Shown here: piece after piece, positions 18,572-27,743 of the stretch
Layout of the letters: each line of letters starts with the position of its first letter
Position numbering within the stretch: position 1 is the first letter of the stretch
DNA from: Arthrobacter sp. C2
GTDB taxonomy: Bacteria; Actinomycetota; Actinomycetes; Actinomycetales; Micrococcaceae
DNA length: 64,000 nucleotides
Direction: 5' to 3'
Assembly: GCA_024207135.1 (NCBI GenBank)
Contig: CP042428.1
Location: 2,480,001-2,544,000, forward strand
Notes under the pieces: generated by a model
The model's database searches: none
Seen by the model: only the letters and a program-made list of their open reading frames with translations
Told to the model about the DNA's origin: nothing
Translations under genes and position numbers: made by a program

Positions 18572-19858
18572 ATGTCCAGCAACAACGTCGCAGCGGGGGT
18601 ATGCCCCATGGGTCACGGTGCCGCGGCACCGGCCGACCACCACGGCTATGAACCGTTCACCATGGAAAACCCGTTTCCCTCCTACACGAACCTCCGCAAC
18701 GAACAACCCGTGATGTTCGACGAACGCGTCGGTCTCTACGTGGTCACCCGCTACGACGACGTCAAGGCCGTCTTCGAAGACTGGGAAACCTTCTCCTCGG
18801 AAAACGCCCAGGCCCCCGTGCGCAAGCGCGGCCCGCAGGCCACCAAGATCATGAACGACGGCGGATTCACCACCTACTCCGGGCTCTCGGCCCGCCGTCC
18901 GCCGGAGCACACCCGCATCCGGGCGATCGCGCAAAAGGCCTTCACCCCGCGCCGTTTCAAGGCCCTGGAACCCTCCATCCGCGCCAATGTCATCGATTCG
19001 ATCGAGGTCATGTCGGCCCGCGAATCCGGCACCGGTGACATCGTCAAGGACCTGGCCTATGCCATCCCGACCATCACGATCCTCACCCTCATCGGCGCCG
19101 ATACCTCCCAGGTCGACACCTACAAGCGCTGGAGCGATTCCCGGGCCGCCATGACTTGGGGAGACCTCAGCGACGAGGAACAGATCCCGCACGCCCACAA
19201 CCTCGTCGAGTATTGGGCCGAGTGCCTGCGCCTCGTGGCCCACGCCCACGAGCACGGTGGGGACAACCTCACCGCCGACCTGGTCAAGGCCCAGTCCGAG
19301 GGCGCGGAAATCACCGACCATGAGATCGCCTCGCTGCTCTACTCGCTGCTTTTCGCCGGCCACGAAACCACCACCACGCTGATCTCCAATTGCGTGCGTG
19401 TGCTGCTGTCCCACCGCGAGGCCTGGGAACAGGTGGTGCATAACCCCAAGGCCATCTCCGCGGCTATCGACGAGGTGCTGCGCTACTCCGGATCCATCGT
19501 CGGTTGGCGCCGCAAGGCCCTGAAGGACACCGAGGTCGCCGGGGTCAAGATCCCCGAGGGAGCCGAGCTGTTGTTGCTGATGGGTGCGGCCAACCGCGAC
19601 GAAAACCGTTTCCAGGATCCCGAGGCCTTCGACATCGCCCGGCCCAACGCCCGCGAGCACCTCTCCTTCGGCTTCGGCATCCACTACTGCCTGGGCAACA
19701 TGCTCGCCAAGCTGCAGGCCAAGATCGCCCTGGAGGAACTGACTTCCAGGATCCCGAGCCTGGAGCTCATCGACGGAGAAGGCATCGAGTTCCGCAAGAA
19801 CCTGTCTTTCCGCGTCCCCGAATACGTCAACGTGAGCTGGAAGGAAGCCCAGGCATGA
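18572..19858 (+). CDS. Cytochrome P450 (CreJ-like)
   Basis: A 428-residue soluble bacterial class I P450. Visible motifs: I-helix LFAGHETTTT (oxygen activation), K-helix DEVLR (ExxR), and heme loop FGFGIHYCLGN with axial Cys373. The genes for a [2Fe-2S] ferredoxin and its FAD reductase lie downstream in the same run, giving a complete electron chain. By its company (phosphorylating pair, HD phosphohydrolase, dehydrogenases) it corresponds to CreJ of C. glutamicum, which oxidises the para-methyl group of 4-cresyl phosphate. Exact substrate here is inferred. Its stop overlaps the next start (ATGA). Confidence 0.87.
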   Translation: MSSNNVAAGVCPMGHGAAAPADHHGYEPFTMENPFPSYTNLRNEQPVMFDERVGLYVVTRYDDVKAVFEDWETFSSENAQAPVRKRGPQATKIMNDGGFTTYSGLSARRPPEHTRIRAIAQKAFTPRRFKALEPSIRANVIDSIEVMSARESGTGDIVKDLAYAIPTITILTLIGADTSQVDTYKRWSDSRAAMTWGDLSDEEQIPHAHNLVEYWAECLRLVAHAHEHGGDNLTADLVKAQSEGAEITDHEIASLLYSLLFAGHETTTTLISNCVRVLLSHREAWEQVVHNPKAISAAIDEVLRYSGSIVGWRRKALKDTEVAGVKIPEGAELLLLMGAANRDENRFQDPEAFDIARPNAREHLSFGFGIHYCLGNMLAKLQAKIALEELTSRIPSLELIDGEGIEFRKNLSFRVPEYVNVSWKEAQA

Positions 19859-20949
19859 GTAACAACGACTTCATCGAGTTCTTCAACGGCGGCTCCGAAC
19901 CGAAGCTGGAAAACCTCGGCGGCAAGGGCGCCTCGCTGGTGACCATGACCGCCGCCGGAATGCCGGTTCCGCCCGGATTCGTCGTCACCACCGCGGCGTT
20001 CGACGCCTTCATGGAAGGCGGCATCACTGCTGAAATCAACACCATACTGGCTGGCCTCGACCCAGAGGACGTCAAAGCAGTGGACGCCGCCAGCGCCACG
20101 ATCCGCAAGATGATCACCCAGCGCCCGGTGCCCTCCGCCCTGCGCGAATTCACCAAGGACGCTTACGCCTCGTTGCAGGCGAACTTCGCCCGGGAGGTGC
20201 CCCTGGCGGTGCGTTCCTCGGCCACCGCGGAGGACCTGCCCGACGCCTCTTTCGCCGGGCAGCAGGACACCTACCTCTGGCTCAACGGCTACGCCTCGGT
20301 CACCGAACACATCCGCGCCTGCTGGGCCTCGCTCTACACTTCCCGGGCCATCCTTTACCGACTGAAGAACAACATTCCCGACGAGGGCCTGTCCATGGCG
20401 GTGGTCGTTCAGAAGATGGTCAACTCCGCTGCTTCCGGCGTGGCCATGACCCTGGATCCCACCAACGGAGACCGCTCCAAGATCACCATCGATGCCTCCT
20501 ACGGGGTCGGCGAGATGGTCGTCTCGGGAACCGTCACCCCCGACAACATCCAGCTGGACAAGGTCACCCTGGCCGTCATCACCGAACACATCGGGGCCAA
20601 GCACGCCGAGCTCATCCCGGATCCTGCCACCAACTCCCTGGTGGAGGTCGAGGTCAGCGACGAGCGCCGCGCGGTGCGCTGCCTGTCCGACGTGGACCTC
20701 GCCCTGGTGGCCCAGCTGGCCAAGCGCGCCGAGAAGCATTACGGCTGCCCGCAGGACATCGAGTGGGCGCTGGATGCGGATCTGCCCGAAGGCGAAAACC
20801 TGCTGCTGCTCCAATCCCGCCCGGAGACCGTGCATTCTTCCAAGGCCACCGTGAAGCCGACCGGCAGCGGCTACGCCTCCTCGCTCGGGCTGGGCTCGGG
20901 CTTCAACTTCTCCTCGATCACCTCCTCGTTGTTGAACTCCGCGTCCTAG
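19855..20949 (+). CDS. PEP synthase N-domain homologue (CreI-like, ATP-grasp subunit)
   Basis: A 364-residue protein equal to the N-terminal nucleotide-binding half of PEP synthase: ENLGGKGASLVTM, then [40 protein letters not shown], and QDIEWALD near the end with LLLQSRPETVH closing the domain. It lacks the phosphohistidine and PEP-binding domains. With the next gene it should form a two-subunit enzyme that phosphorylates a phenol with ATP, as CreHI does with 4-cresol and phenylphosphate synthase does with phenol. The last ~30 residues are Gly/Ser-rich. Four-base overlap with the P450 gene. Confidence 0.85.
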   Translation: MSNNDFIEFFNGGSEPKLENLGGKGASLVTMTAAGMPVPPGFVVTTAAFDAFMEGGITAEINTILAGLDPEDVKAVDAASATIRKMITQRPVPSALREFTKDAYASLQANFAREVPLAVRSSATAEDLPDASFAGQQDTYLWLNGYASVTEHIRACWASLYTSRAILYRLKNNIPDEGLSMAVVVQKMVNSAASGVAMTLDPTNGDRSKITIDASYGVGEMVVSGTVTPDNIQLDKVTLAVITEHIGAKHAELIPDPATNSLVEVEVSDERRAVRCLSDVDLALVAQLAKRAEKHYGCPQDIEWALDADLPEGENLLLLQSRPETVHSSKATVKPTGSGYASSLGLGSGFNFSSITSSLLNSAS

Positions 20950-21026
20950 CCGCGTTGCTCCGACCTCCATCGTTTGTCGCTTTTCCCCAACTCCGCAGCA
21001 GCATCTTTTGAAAGGCATCCACCACC

Positions 21027-22892
21027 ATGAGCATGAAATCCTTTCCCAAGCCTTCCGATCTCCAGGTCCCTCCGGGCGCCGAGGGTTGGGAGGAGCTCTA
21101 CCCGTACTACCTGGTGTTCCAGGACGCGCTGAAGGCGGAGGAAGACGAGAAGTTCTGGTTCTGCGATTCGCAGCACTGGCCCACCGTCTTCAAGCCCTTT
21201 GAAACCATTGGCGGGGAATTCGCCGTCAAGTGCCTGGGCCAGTACAACGCCCGCCACCTGATGATCCCCAACGCCAACGGCATCGACTTCCGCATCCACC
21301 TGGGCTACCTCTACATGTCCCCGCTGCCGGTGCCCAGCGAGCAGATCGCCGCCCGTGTCCCGGAATTCGAGGCACGCATCGGCCACTACTTCGCCAACTG
21401 GGATACCCTCCTGGAACAGTGGCACGTGAAGGTCAAGGGCACCATCGCCGAAATGGAAACCCTCACCTTTGAGGCCCTGCCCGACATGGTGCCGATGGCG
21501 GACATCCTCTCCGGCAAGGCCAAGGACGGCTCGGAGGTGCTGCTGGAGAACTACGACCGGCTGATCCAGCTCTGCTACCAGAACTGGCAGTACCACTTCG
21601 AGTTCCTGAACCTGGGCTACATTGCCTACCTGGACTTCTTCAACTTCTGCAAGGAAGTCTTCCCGAACATCCCCGACCAGTCGATCGCCACCATGGTCCA
21701 GGGCGTGGACATGGAACTGTTCAGGCCCGACGACGAGCTCAAGGAACTTGCCGCCCTTGCCGTGGAACTGGACCTTGCCGGCGCGTTCTCCAACACCGAC
21801 GATCCCGCCGCCACCCTTGCCGCGATCGCGGCGTCCCCCGCCGGCGAGCGCTGGCTGGCACGCTGGGAGGAAGCCAAGGACCCGTGGTTCAACTTCACCA
21901 TCGGCAACGGCTTCTACGGGCACGACAAGTACTGGATCGAACACCAGGAGATCCCCCTGGGCTTTATCGCGGACTACATCCACCGCCTGCAGGGCGGGGC
22001 GAACATCATGCGCCCCACCGAGAAGCTGATCGCCGAGAAGGACCGCATCGTCTCCGAGTACCGGGACCTGCTGGATCCCGAAATCCGCGAGGCCTTCGAC
22101 GCCAAGCGCACCCTGGCCGCCACCGCCTACCCCTACGTGGAAAACCACAACTTCTACATCGAGCACTGGACCATGGGCGTGTTCTGGCGCAAGGTCCGCG
22201 AACTGTCCCGCATGCTCCACGCCCAGGGCCTCTGGAACGAACCCGAGGACATGCTCTACCTCGGGCGCAACGAAGTCCGCGACGTGCTCTTCGACCTGGT
22301 CACCTCGTGGGGAATCGGCGCCGGCGACCCGATCGGCAACGTGGTGTGGCCGCAGGAGATCGAGCGCCGCCGCGGCATCGTCGACGCGTTGAAGACCGCC
22401 CGCCCGGCCCCGGCCCTGAACACCCCGCCTTCGGCCATCACCGAACCGTTCACCCGGATGCTCTGGGGCATCACCACCGAACAGGTCCAGCAGTGGCTGG
22501 GCGGGGACGAGGATTCCGAGTCGGGCGTGCTCAAGGGCATGGCCGCATCCCCCGGTCTGGTGGAGGGTATGGCCCGCGTGGTCATGCATGCCGACGACCT
22601 CTCGGAGGTGCAGGCCGGCGAGATCCTGGTCGCCCCGATCACCGCTCCGAGCTGGGGCCCGATCTTCGGCAAGATCAAGGCCACGGTTACGGACATCGGC
22701 GGGATGATGAGCCACGCGGCCATCGTCTGCCGCGAATACGGATTGCCGGCCGTCACCGGGACCGGCAGCGCCTCCACCACCATCCGCACCGGCCAGATGC
22801 TGCGCGTGGACGGTACCAAGGGCACCGTCGAGATCCTCGAGGAGGCTCCCGTGGTCACCGGCCCCGGGGCGCACTCCCACTCGCACGTCTAG
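21027..22892 (+). CDS. PEP-utilising swivelling-domain protein (CreH-like)
   Basis: A 621-residue protein whose C-terminal ~100 residues are the phosphohistidine swivelling domain of PEP synthase: DIGGMMSHAAIVCREYGLPAVTGTG, with catalytic His at about residue 563. The first ~500 residues are an aromatic-rich module not present in PEP synthase; they probably bind the phenolic acceptor, as in CreH and the phenylphosphate synthase alpha-type subunit. It should take the phosphate from ATP via the partner at 19855 and pass it through His563 to the phenol. The start could be either of two nearby ATGs (21027, 21033). Confidence 0.83.
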   Translation: MSMKSFPKPSDLQVPPGAEGWEELYPYYLVFQDALKAEEDEKFWFCDSQHWPTVFKPFETIGGEFAVKCLGQYNARHLMIPNANGIDFRIHLGYLYMSPLPVPSEQIAARVPEFEARIGHYFANWDTLLEQWHVKVKGTIAEMETLTFEALPDMVPMADILSGKAKDGSEVLLENYDRLIQLCYQNWQYHFEFLNLGYIAYLDFFNFCKEVFPNIPDQSIATMVQGVDMELFRPDDELKELAALAVELDLAGAFSNTDDPAATLAAIAASPAGERWLARWEEAKDPWFNFTIGNGFYGHDKYWIEHQEIPLGFIADYIHRLQGGANIMRPTEKLIAEKDRIVSEYRDLLDPEIREAFDAKRTLAATAYPYVENHNFYIEHWTMGVFWRKVRELSRMLHAQGLWNEPEDMLYLGRNEVRDVLFDLVTSWGIGAGDPIGNVVWPQEIERRRGIVDALKTARPAPALNTPPSAITEPFTRMLWGITTEQVQQWLGGDEDSESGVLKGMAASPGLVEGMARVVMHADDLSEVQAGEILVAPITAPSWGPIFGKIKATVTDIGGMMSHAAIVCREYGLPAVTGTGSASTTIRTGQMLRVDGTKGTVEILEEAPVVTGPGAHSHSHV

Positions 22893-22925
22893 GACCGCTC
22901 TCCCCCATAGCGGTTCCGGACGTCC

Positions 22926-22963
22926 GGTGGTGGGCATGGCAACCCAAGGCCCCGCCCACCACC
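22926..22963 (+). terminator. Hairpin between CreH-like and SDR genes
   Basis: GGTGGTGGGC at 22926-22935 pairs with GCCCACCACC at 22954-22963. There is no strong U-tract, so it may be an mRNA-processing or partial attenuation site within the operon. Confidence 0.4.
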
Positions 22964-23021
22964 TCCCCCTAATTCGCCACTCCACAGCATTCGCCCCAGT
23001 GAAAGGCCCCCGGTACAGAAC

Positions 23022-23783
23022 ATGAGCACCGAAGCACACACCCCGCCGGGCACGGTCTTGGTCACCGGCGCCGCAGGAGGCCTCGGCAGGGCCTTCGCCC
23101 TCGGATTCGCCCGGCGCGGCTATGCGGTCGCCGCGGCGGACATCGATCCGGCCGGCACCGCCGAGACCGCAGAAATGGTCCGGGCCGCCGGCGGCCGCGC
23201 CGAGGCCTTCAGCGTCGATGTCACCAGCCCCGCCTCCACCGACGCGCTTGCGGCCCGGGTAGCGGGCTTCGCCGGCGGGCAGGTCCAGGTGCTCATCAAC
23301 AACGCCGCCATCTACGCCACGGTCACCCGCTCGCCCTTCGAGGATATCGACTTCGACGAGTGGGACCGGGTCATGGCGGTGAACCTCAAGGGTCCCTGGA
23401 TGATGGCCCGGGCCCTGAGCCCGCACCTGGGCGCCGGCTCGCGCATCATCAACATGGCCTCGGCCACCGTCTACTCCGGGTCCGAGCAGTGGGCCCACTA
23501 CGTCGCCTCCAAGGGCGGGGTCATCGCCCTGAGCCGGGTCATGGCCAAGGAGCTGGGCCGGCGCGAGATCACCGTCAACACCATCGCCCCGGGCTTCACC
23601 CTCACCGAGGCAAGCTTTGGGCTGATGGAGAACGCCGAAAGCTACGGGGTCGACCGCGGCGCGCTCAAGCGGGCCAGCCAACCCGAAGACATCGTGGGGG
23701 CCGCGCTCTTCCTGGCCGGCCCCGACTCCTCCTTCATCACCGGTCAGACGCTCGTCGTCGACGGTGGCCGCCAGTTCATCTAG
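23022..23783 (+). CDS. SDR family dehydrogenase (CreG-like)
   Basis: A 253-residue classical short-chain dehydrogenase: cofactor loop VTGAAGGLGRAFA, then AADID at the end of strand 2 (Asp favours NAD), INNAAI, catalytic Ser in NMASATVYSG and Y-x3-K in HYVASKGG, and the C-terminal SSFITGQTLVVDGG. In the cre pathway an alcohol dehydrogenase converts the hydroxymethyl aryl intermediate to the aldehyde; this gene fills that slot by position. It may act before or after dephosphorylation. Confidence 0.82.
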   Translation: MSTEAHTPPGTVLVTGAAGGLGRAFALGFARRGYAVAAADIDPAGTAETAEMVRAAGGRAEAFSVDVTSPASTDALAARVAGFAGGQVQVLINNAAIYATVTRSPFEDIDFDEWDRVMAVNLKGPWMMARALSPHLGAGSRIINMASATVYSGSEQWAHYVASKGGVIALSRVMAKELGRREITVNTIAPGFTLTEASFGLMENAESYGVDRGALKRASQPEDIVGAALFLAGPDSSFITGQTLVVDGGRQFI

Positions 23784-23801
23784 AAAGGTAGAACGATCGC
23801 C

Positions 23802-24122
23802 ATGCCTACAGTCCACTTCACCGATGCAGCCGGTGCCACCACCACCATCAACGCCAACACCGGGGACTCGGTCATGGAGACCGCGGTCCGCAACGGCGTC
23901 ACCGCCATCGTCGCCGAATGCGGCGGCTCACTCTCCTGCGCCACCTGCCACGTCTTCGTCGCCGAATCCGACCTGCCGACTCTGGAGCCCATGGGCGAGA
24001 TGGAGGACGAGATGCTCTACGGCACCGCCGTGGACCGCGAGGACAATTCCCGGCTCTCCTGCCAGCTCCGCATGACCGAGGGCCAGGACCTTCACGTAAC
24101 CACACCCGAAACGCAGGTCTAG
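23802..24122 (+). CDS. [2Fe-2S] ferredoxin (CreE-like)
   Basis: A 106-residue adrenodoxin/putidaredoxin-type ferredoxin. The cluster ligands are visible as C-x5-C-x2-C in ECGGSLSCATCHVFV plus a fourth Cys in RLSCQLRM. It should carry electrons from the adjacent reductase to the P450 encoded upstream. It lies 18 bp after the SDR stop and 3 bp before the reductase start, so it is part of the same operon. Confidence 0.9.
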   Translation: MPTVHFTDAAGATTTINANTGDSVMETAVRNGVTAIVAECGGSLSCATCHVFVAESDLPTLEPMGEMEDEMLYGTAVDREDNSRLSCQLRMTEGQDLHVTTPETQV

Positions 24123-24125
24123 GAC

Positions 24126-25424
24126 ATGGAAACGCTCACCGTTCCCTCACTTGCCGGCGCCGACGCGCCGGAGTCGGGGACCGCCACCGGATTGTTGATC
24201 GTCGGAGCCTCCCAGTCCGGGGTGCAACTGGCTATTTCCCTGCGTGCCCTGGGCTACACCGAACACATCACGCTGCTGGGCGACGAGGACCACCGCCCCT
24301 ACCAGCGCCCCGCCCTGTCCAAGGAATTCCTGCAGGACAAGGTCGGTTCCGAGTCCTTGATCTTCCGCACCAACGACTACTGGATCGAACACAACATCAC
24401 CCTCATCAAGGGCGAGCGGATCGAGTCCGTGGACTCAAACACCGACGGCAGCGGGATCGCCCACGGTGCCTCGGGCAGCACCTACCCCTACGCCCGGCTG
24501 GCCCTGACGGTCGGAGCCCGACCGCGCCACCTCGAGGCACCCGGCGCCGAACTGGACGGGGTGGTGTACCTGCGCAACGCCGACGACGCGCTGCGGCTGA
24601 AGGAACTGGCCCCTGCGACCACCGACGTGGTCGTGGTCGGCGGCGGCTTTATCGGCCTGGAGGCCGCCAGCTCGCTGGCCTCCATGGGCAAGCGCGTCAC
24701 GGTGCTTGAATACGGACCGCGGCTGGTGGGCCGGGCGGTTGGCGAGGAAACCAGCGAGTACTTCCTTACCGAACACCGCAAGCGCGGCCTGGACATCCGC
24801 ATCGGCGCCCGCATCGAGCAGATCCTCGATGACGGCCACGGCACCGTGGACGGCGTGCGCCTGGCGGACGGGTCCGGGATCACGGCGCAGATCGTGCTGG
24901 TCGGCATCGGGGTCATCCCCAACACCGAGCTCGGCGAGGCCCTGGGGCTGGAAGTCAACAACGGCATCGTCGTGGACGCCGGGGCGCTCGCCTCCGACGG
25001 CACCACCATCGTCGTCGGCGACGTGGCCAACATGCCCAACCCCGTTCCAGGCGCGCCGAAGGGCGAGCGCATCCGCCTCGAGAGCGTGAACAACGCCATC
25101 GAGCATGCCAAGGTCGCCGCCTATTCGCTCATGGGACGCAGCGAGGAATACGCCGGCATCCCGTGGTTCTGGTCCAACCAGGCGGACATGAAGCTGCAGA
25201 TCGCCGGGCTGTCCACCGGCTTCGATTCCACGGTCATCCGCAAGGATCCCGACAAGGGGAAGTTCACGGTGCTTTACTACCGCAATGGGCGCATCATTGC
25301 TGCCGACGCCGTGAACGCCCCGCTGGATTTCATGGCGGTCAAACAGGCCCTGGCCGCCGGCAAATCCATCGACCCGGTGGCGGCCGCCGATCCGGCCACC
25401 ATGCTCAAGACCCTCATTGCCTAG
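24126..25424 (+). CDS. FAD-dependent ferredoxin reductase (CreF-like)
   Basis: A 432-residue reductase of the putidaredoxin-reductase family. An N-terminal FAD loop (LLIVGASQSGVQLAISLR), a second dinucleotide loop for NAD(P)H (VVVVGGGFIGLEAASSLA), the LVGIGVIPNTEL segment and a C-terminal interface domain (IPWFWSNQADMKLQIAGL) are all present. The first FAD loop reads GASQSG instead of the usual GxGxxG. It should pass electrons from NAD(P)H to the ferredoxin just upstream and on to the P450. Confidence 0.9.
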   Translation: METLTVPSLAGADAPESGTATGLLIVGASQSGVQLAISLRALGYTEHITLLGDEDHRPYQRPALSKEFLQDKVGSESLIFRTNDYWIEHNITLIKGERIESVDSNTDGSGIAHGASGSTYPYARLALTVGARPRHLEAPGAELDGVVYLRNADDALRLKELAPATTDVVVVGGGFIGLEAASSLASMGKRVTVLEYGPRLVGRAVGEETSEYFLTEHRKRGLDIRIGARIEQILDDGHGTVDGVRLADGSGITAQIVLVGIGVIPNTELGEALGLEVNNGIVVDAGALASDGTTIVVGDVANMPNPVPGAPKGERIRLESVNNAIEHAKVAAYSLMGRSEEYAGIPWFWSNQADMKLQIAGLSTGFDSTVIRKDPDKGKFTVLYYRNGRIIAADAVNAPLDFMAVKQALAAGKSIDPVAAADPATMLKTLIA

Positions 25425-25471
25425 CCGCCCTCCCCCACATACTCTCCCTGACGCAAGGAGCCGCACGCGCC

Positions 25472-26176
25472 ATGAACACCCTCACCGACACCGATCCAGG
25501 CGCCGCCTTTGCCGCGGCCTACCCGCAACGTCCCATCCCCGCCCCCGGAAATGTGGACACCACACCGATTTGCCTGACCCCGGGCCTCGAAGCGGACCTG
25601 CTGCCGCTCTGGGCCGCGGTGGTCCCGGAAACCCGGGCGCGCGGCAACGACATCCACCTGCCGATCTCGCTGGCCTTCGCCCGCCGCCTGTGTGACGCCT
25701 ACCCGGAAGCGAACCGCGAGCTGGTGCTCGTGGCAACGCTGCTGCACGACACCGGATGGGCACACGTGGATGAAACCAAGATCATCTCCGAGGGCTTCCG
25801 CGGCGACTGGCGCAAGGCAGGCATCCGCTATGAACACGAACGCCTGGGCTGCGATGTGGCCCGCCGTGTGCTGCCTCCGCTGGGGTACGAGCCCGAATTC
25901 ATCGAGGCGGTCTGCGCCATCATCGACGGGCACGACACCCGCCCGGTGGCCCACTCCTTGGAGGACGCGCTGATGCGCGACGCCGACCGGCTCTGGCGCT
26001 TCGACCACGCCGGCATCGCGCTGGCCGCCGGCTGGTTCTCGCAGCACCCCGCCGCCTATACCGACCGGTTGGAAACCGAGATCATCCCCGAGCTGATCAC
26101 CGAGGCTGCCCTGGACATGGCCTCCACGGACCTGGAACGCTCCCGTGCCCTGCTGCAGACGGCGGTGCTCCGATGA
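25472..26176 (+). CDS. HD domain phosphohydrolase (CreD-like)
   Basis: A 234-residue HD-superfamily protein: ISLAFARRL, TLLHDTGWAHVD (HD motif), IRYEHERLG, CAIIDGHDTR and MRDADRLWRFD give the full set of metal-ligand positions. It sits between the P450 electron chain and the aldehyde dehydrogenase, where the aryl phosphate must be cleaved; the cre pathway uses a phosphohydrolase (CreD) for this step. AAGGAG lies 11 nt before the ATG. Its stop overlaps the aldehyde dehydrogenase start by 4 bp. Confidence 0.8.
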   Translation: MNTLTDTDPGAAFAAAYPQRPIPAPGNVDTTPICLTPGLEADLLPLWAAVVPETRARGNDIHLPISLAFARRLCDAYPEANRELVLVATLLHDTGWAHVDETKIISEGFRGDWRKAGIRYEHERLGCDVARRVLPPLGYEPEFIEAVCAIIDGHDTRPVAHSLEDALMRDADRLWRFDHAGIALAAGWFSQHPAAYTDRLETEIIPELITEAALDMASTDLERSRALLQTAVLR

Positions 26177-27675
26177 GCACCCGGGAGCAACTCGGCGCAG
26201 TGGCCGCTCGTGAGGCGCTTTCTCTTCCCTACCGCCATGTCGACACCCACTTCATCGACGGCGAATGGATTCCCTCCACCTGCGGTGGCCACAACGACGT
26301 CACCGACCCGGCCACCGGGTCGGTGTGGGGTTCGGTCGCCGACGGCACCACCGAAGACCTCGAGAAGGCGGTTCGCTCGGCACGGGCGGCCTTCGACACG
26401 GGTCCTTGGCCGCGGCTGGCCCCGTCCGAACGCGCCGCGGTGTTGCTGCGCATCGCCGATCAGGTCGAGGCCCGCACCACCGAACTGTCACTGACCAACA
26501 CCCTGGAAAACGGCTCCCCGGTCTCCGAGACCCAGGGCGCGGCGGCCAACGCCGCATCCATCTTCCGCTATTTCGCCTCGCTGGCCCCGCTGCTCGAATC
26601 CGAGGACATCCGCCCCTTCCCCAATGGTGCCGGCGAGTCACTGGTGCGCCGGGATCCGGTGGGTGTGTGCGGGTTGATTGCCCCGTGGAACTTCCCGATC
26701 AACCTCATGGTCATCAAGCTGGCTCCCGCGCTGCTGGCCGGGTGCACCGTGGTGATGAAGCCGGCCTCCCCCACTCCGTTGTCATTCAGGATCATCATGG
26801 ATGCGCTGGCCGCCGCCGGCGTTCCGGCCGGTGTGGCAAACCTGGTCACCGGATCCGGCCGCCTGGGCGATGCGCTGGTGCGGCATCCCCAAGTCAACAA
26901 GGTCGCGTTCACCGGATCCACGCCCGTGGGACGCAAGATCGCCGCCGCCTGCGGGGAACTGCTGCGACCGGTGACCTTGGAACTCGGCGGCAAGTCCAGC
27001 GCGCTGGTGCTGCCCGACGCGGACCTGGACGCCATGGGGAACAACCTGATTCGCTCCTGCATGCGCAACACCGGGCAGACCTGCTACATCTCCACGCGCA
27101 TCCTGGCTCCCTCCGAGCGCTACGACGAGGTCGTGGAGCTGGTGACGAACACAATTGCCGCAGCTCCCCAGGGTGATCCGCTGGATCCCGCCACGGTCTT
27201 TGGCCCCTCGGCCACTGCAAGCCAGTACCGGACGGTGCTCGAGTACATCGAGTCGGGCCGGGCCGAGGGTGCCCGCGCCACCACAGGCGGGCACAAGGCG
27301 CAGCTGGGCGGCGACCTGGATGCCGGTTACTTCATTGCCCCGACGGTGTTTGCTGACGTGTTGCCCGGCATGCGGATTTCCCGGGAGGAGATCTTCGGAC
27401 CGGTGGTCTCGATCCTGCGCTACGACGGGATCGATGAGGGCCTCTCGCTGGCGAACAACACCGAGTTCGGTTTGGGCGGCCTCGTCTTTGGCACCGACAT
27501 CGATGCCGCGCAGGCAGCGGCCGAGCGTATGGATACCGGCAGCGTTGGCATCAACTTCTTTGCGTCCAACCACGCCGCGCCCTTCGGCGGGCGGAACGAC
27601 TCCGGCTTGGGTACCGAATACGGTCCCGAGGGGCTGGCCGCGTACCTGAGCTACAAGTCGATTCATCGGCGCTGA
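26173..27675 (+). CDS. Aldehyde dehydrogenase (CreC-like)
   Basis: A 500-residue NAD(P)-dependent aldehyde dehydrogenase. Visible motifs: GLIAPWNFPINL (cofactor), FTGSTPVGRKIAAACG, the catalytic Glu in LELGGKSSALV, the nucleophile Cys in NTGQTCYISTRI, and EEIFGPVVSI. As the last gene of the operon it probably oxidises the para-formyl intermediate to 4-hydroxybenzoate or its phosphate. Repeat copy 2 begins 68 bp after its stop. Confidence 0.87.
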   Translation: MSTREQLGAVAAREALSLPYRHVDTHFIDGEWIPSTCGGHNDVTDPATGSVWGSVADGTTEDLEKAVRSARAAFDTGPWPRLAPSERAAVLLRIADQVEARTTELSLTNTLENGSPVSETQGAAANAASIFRYFASLAPLLESEDIRPFPNGAGESLVRRDPVGVCGLIAPWNFPINLMVIKLAPALLAGCTVVMKPASPTPLSFRIIMDALAAAGVPAGVANLVTGSGRLGDALVRHPQVNKVAFTGSTPVGRKIAAACGELLRPVTLELGGKSSALVLPDADLDAMGNNLIRSCMRNTGQTCYISTRILAPSERYDEVVELVTNTIAAAPQGDPLDPATVFGPSATASQYRTVLEYIESGRAEGARATTGGHKAQLGGDLDAGYFIAPTVFADVLPGMRISREEIFGPVVSILRYDGIDEGLSLANNTEFGLGGLVFGTDIDAAQAAAERMDTGSVGINFFASNHAAPFGGRNDSGLGTEYGPEGLAAYLSYKSIHRR

Positions 27676-27743
27676 TACAGGCCAGCTGTGTGCCGCCGGG
27701 CGGGTGAAAAGCCAATTGCCCGGTGGCACGATGGACACCGCCT

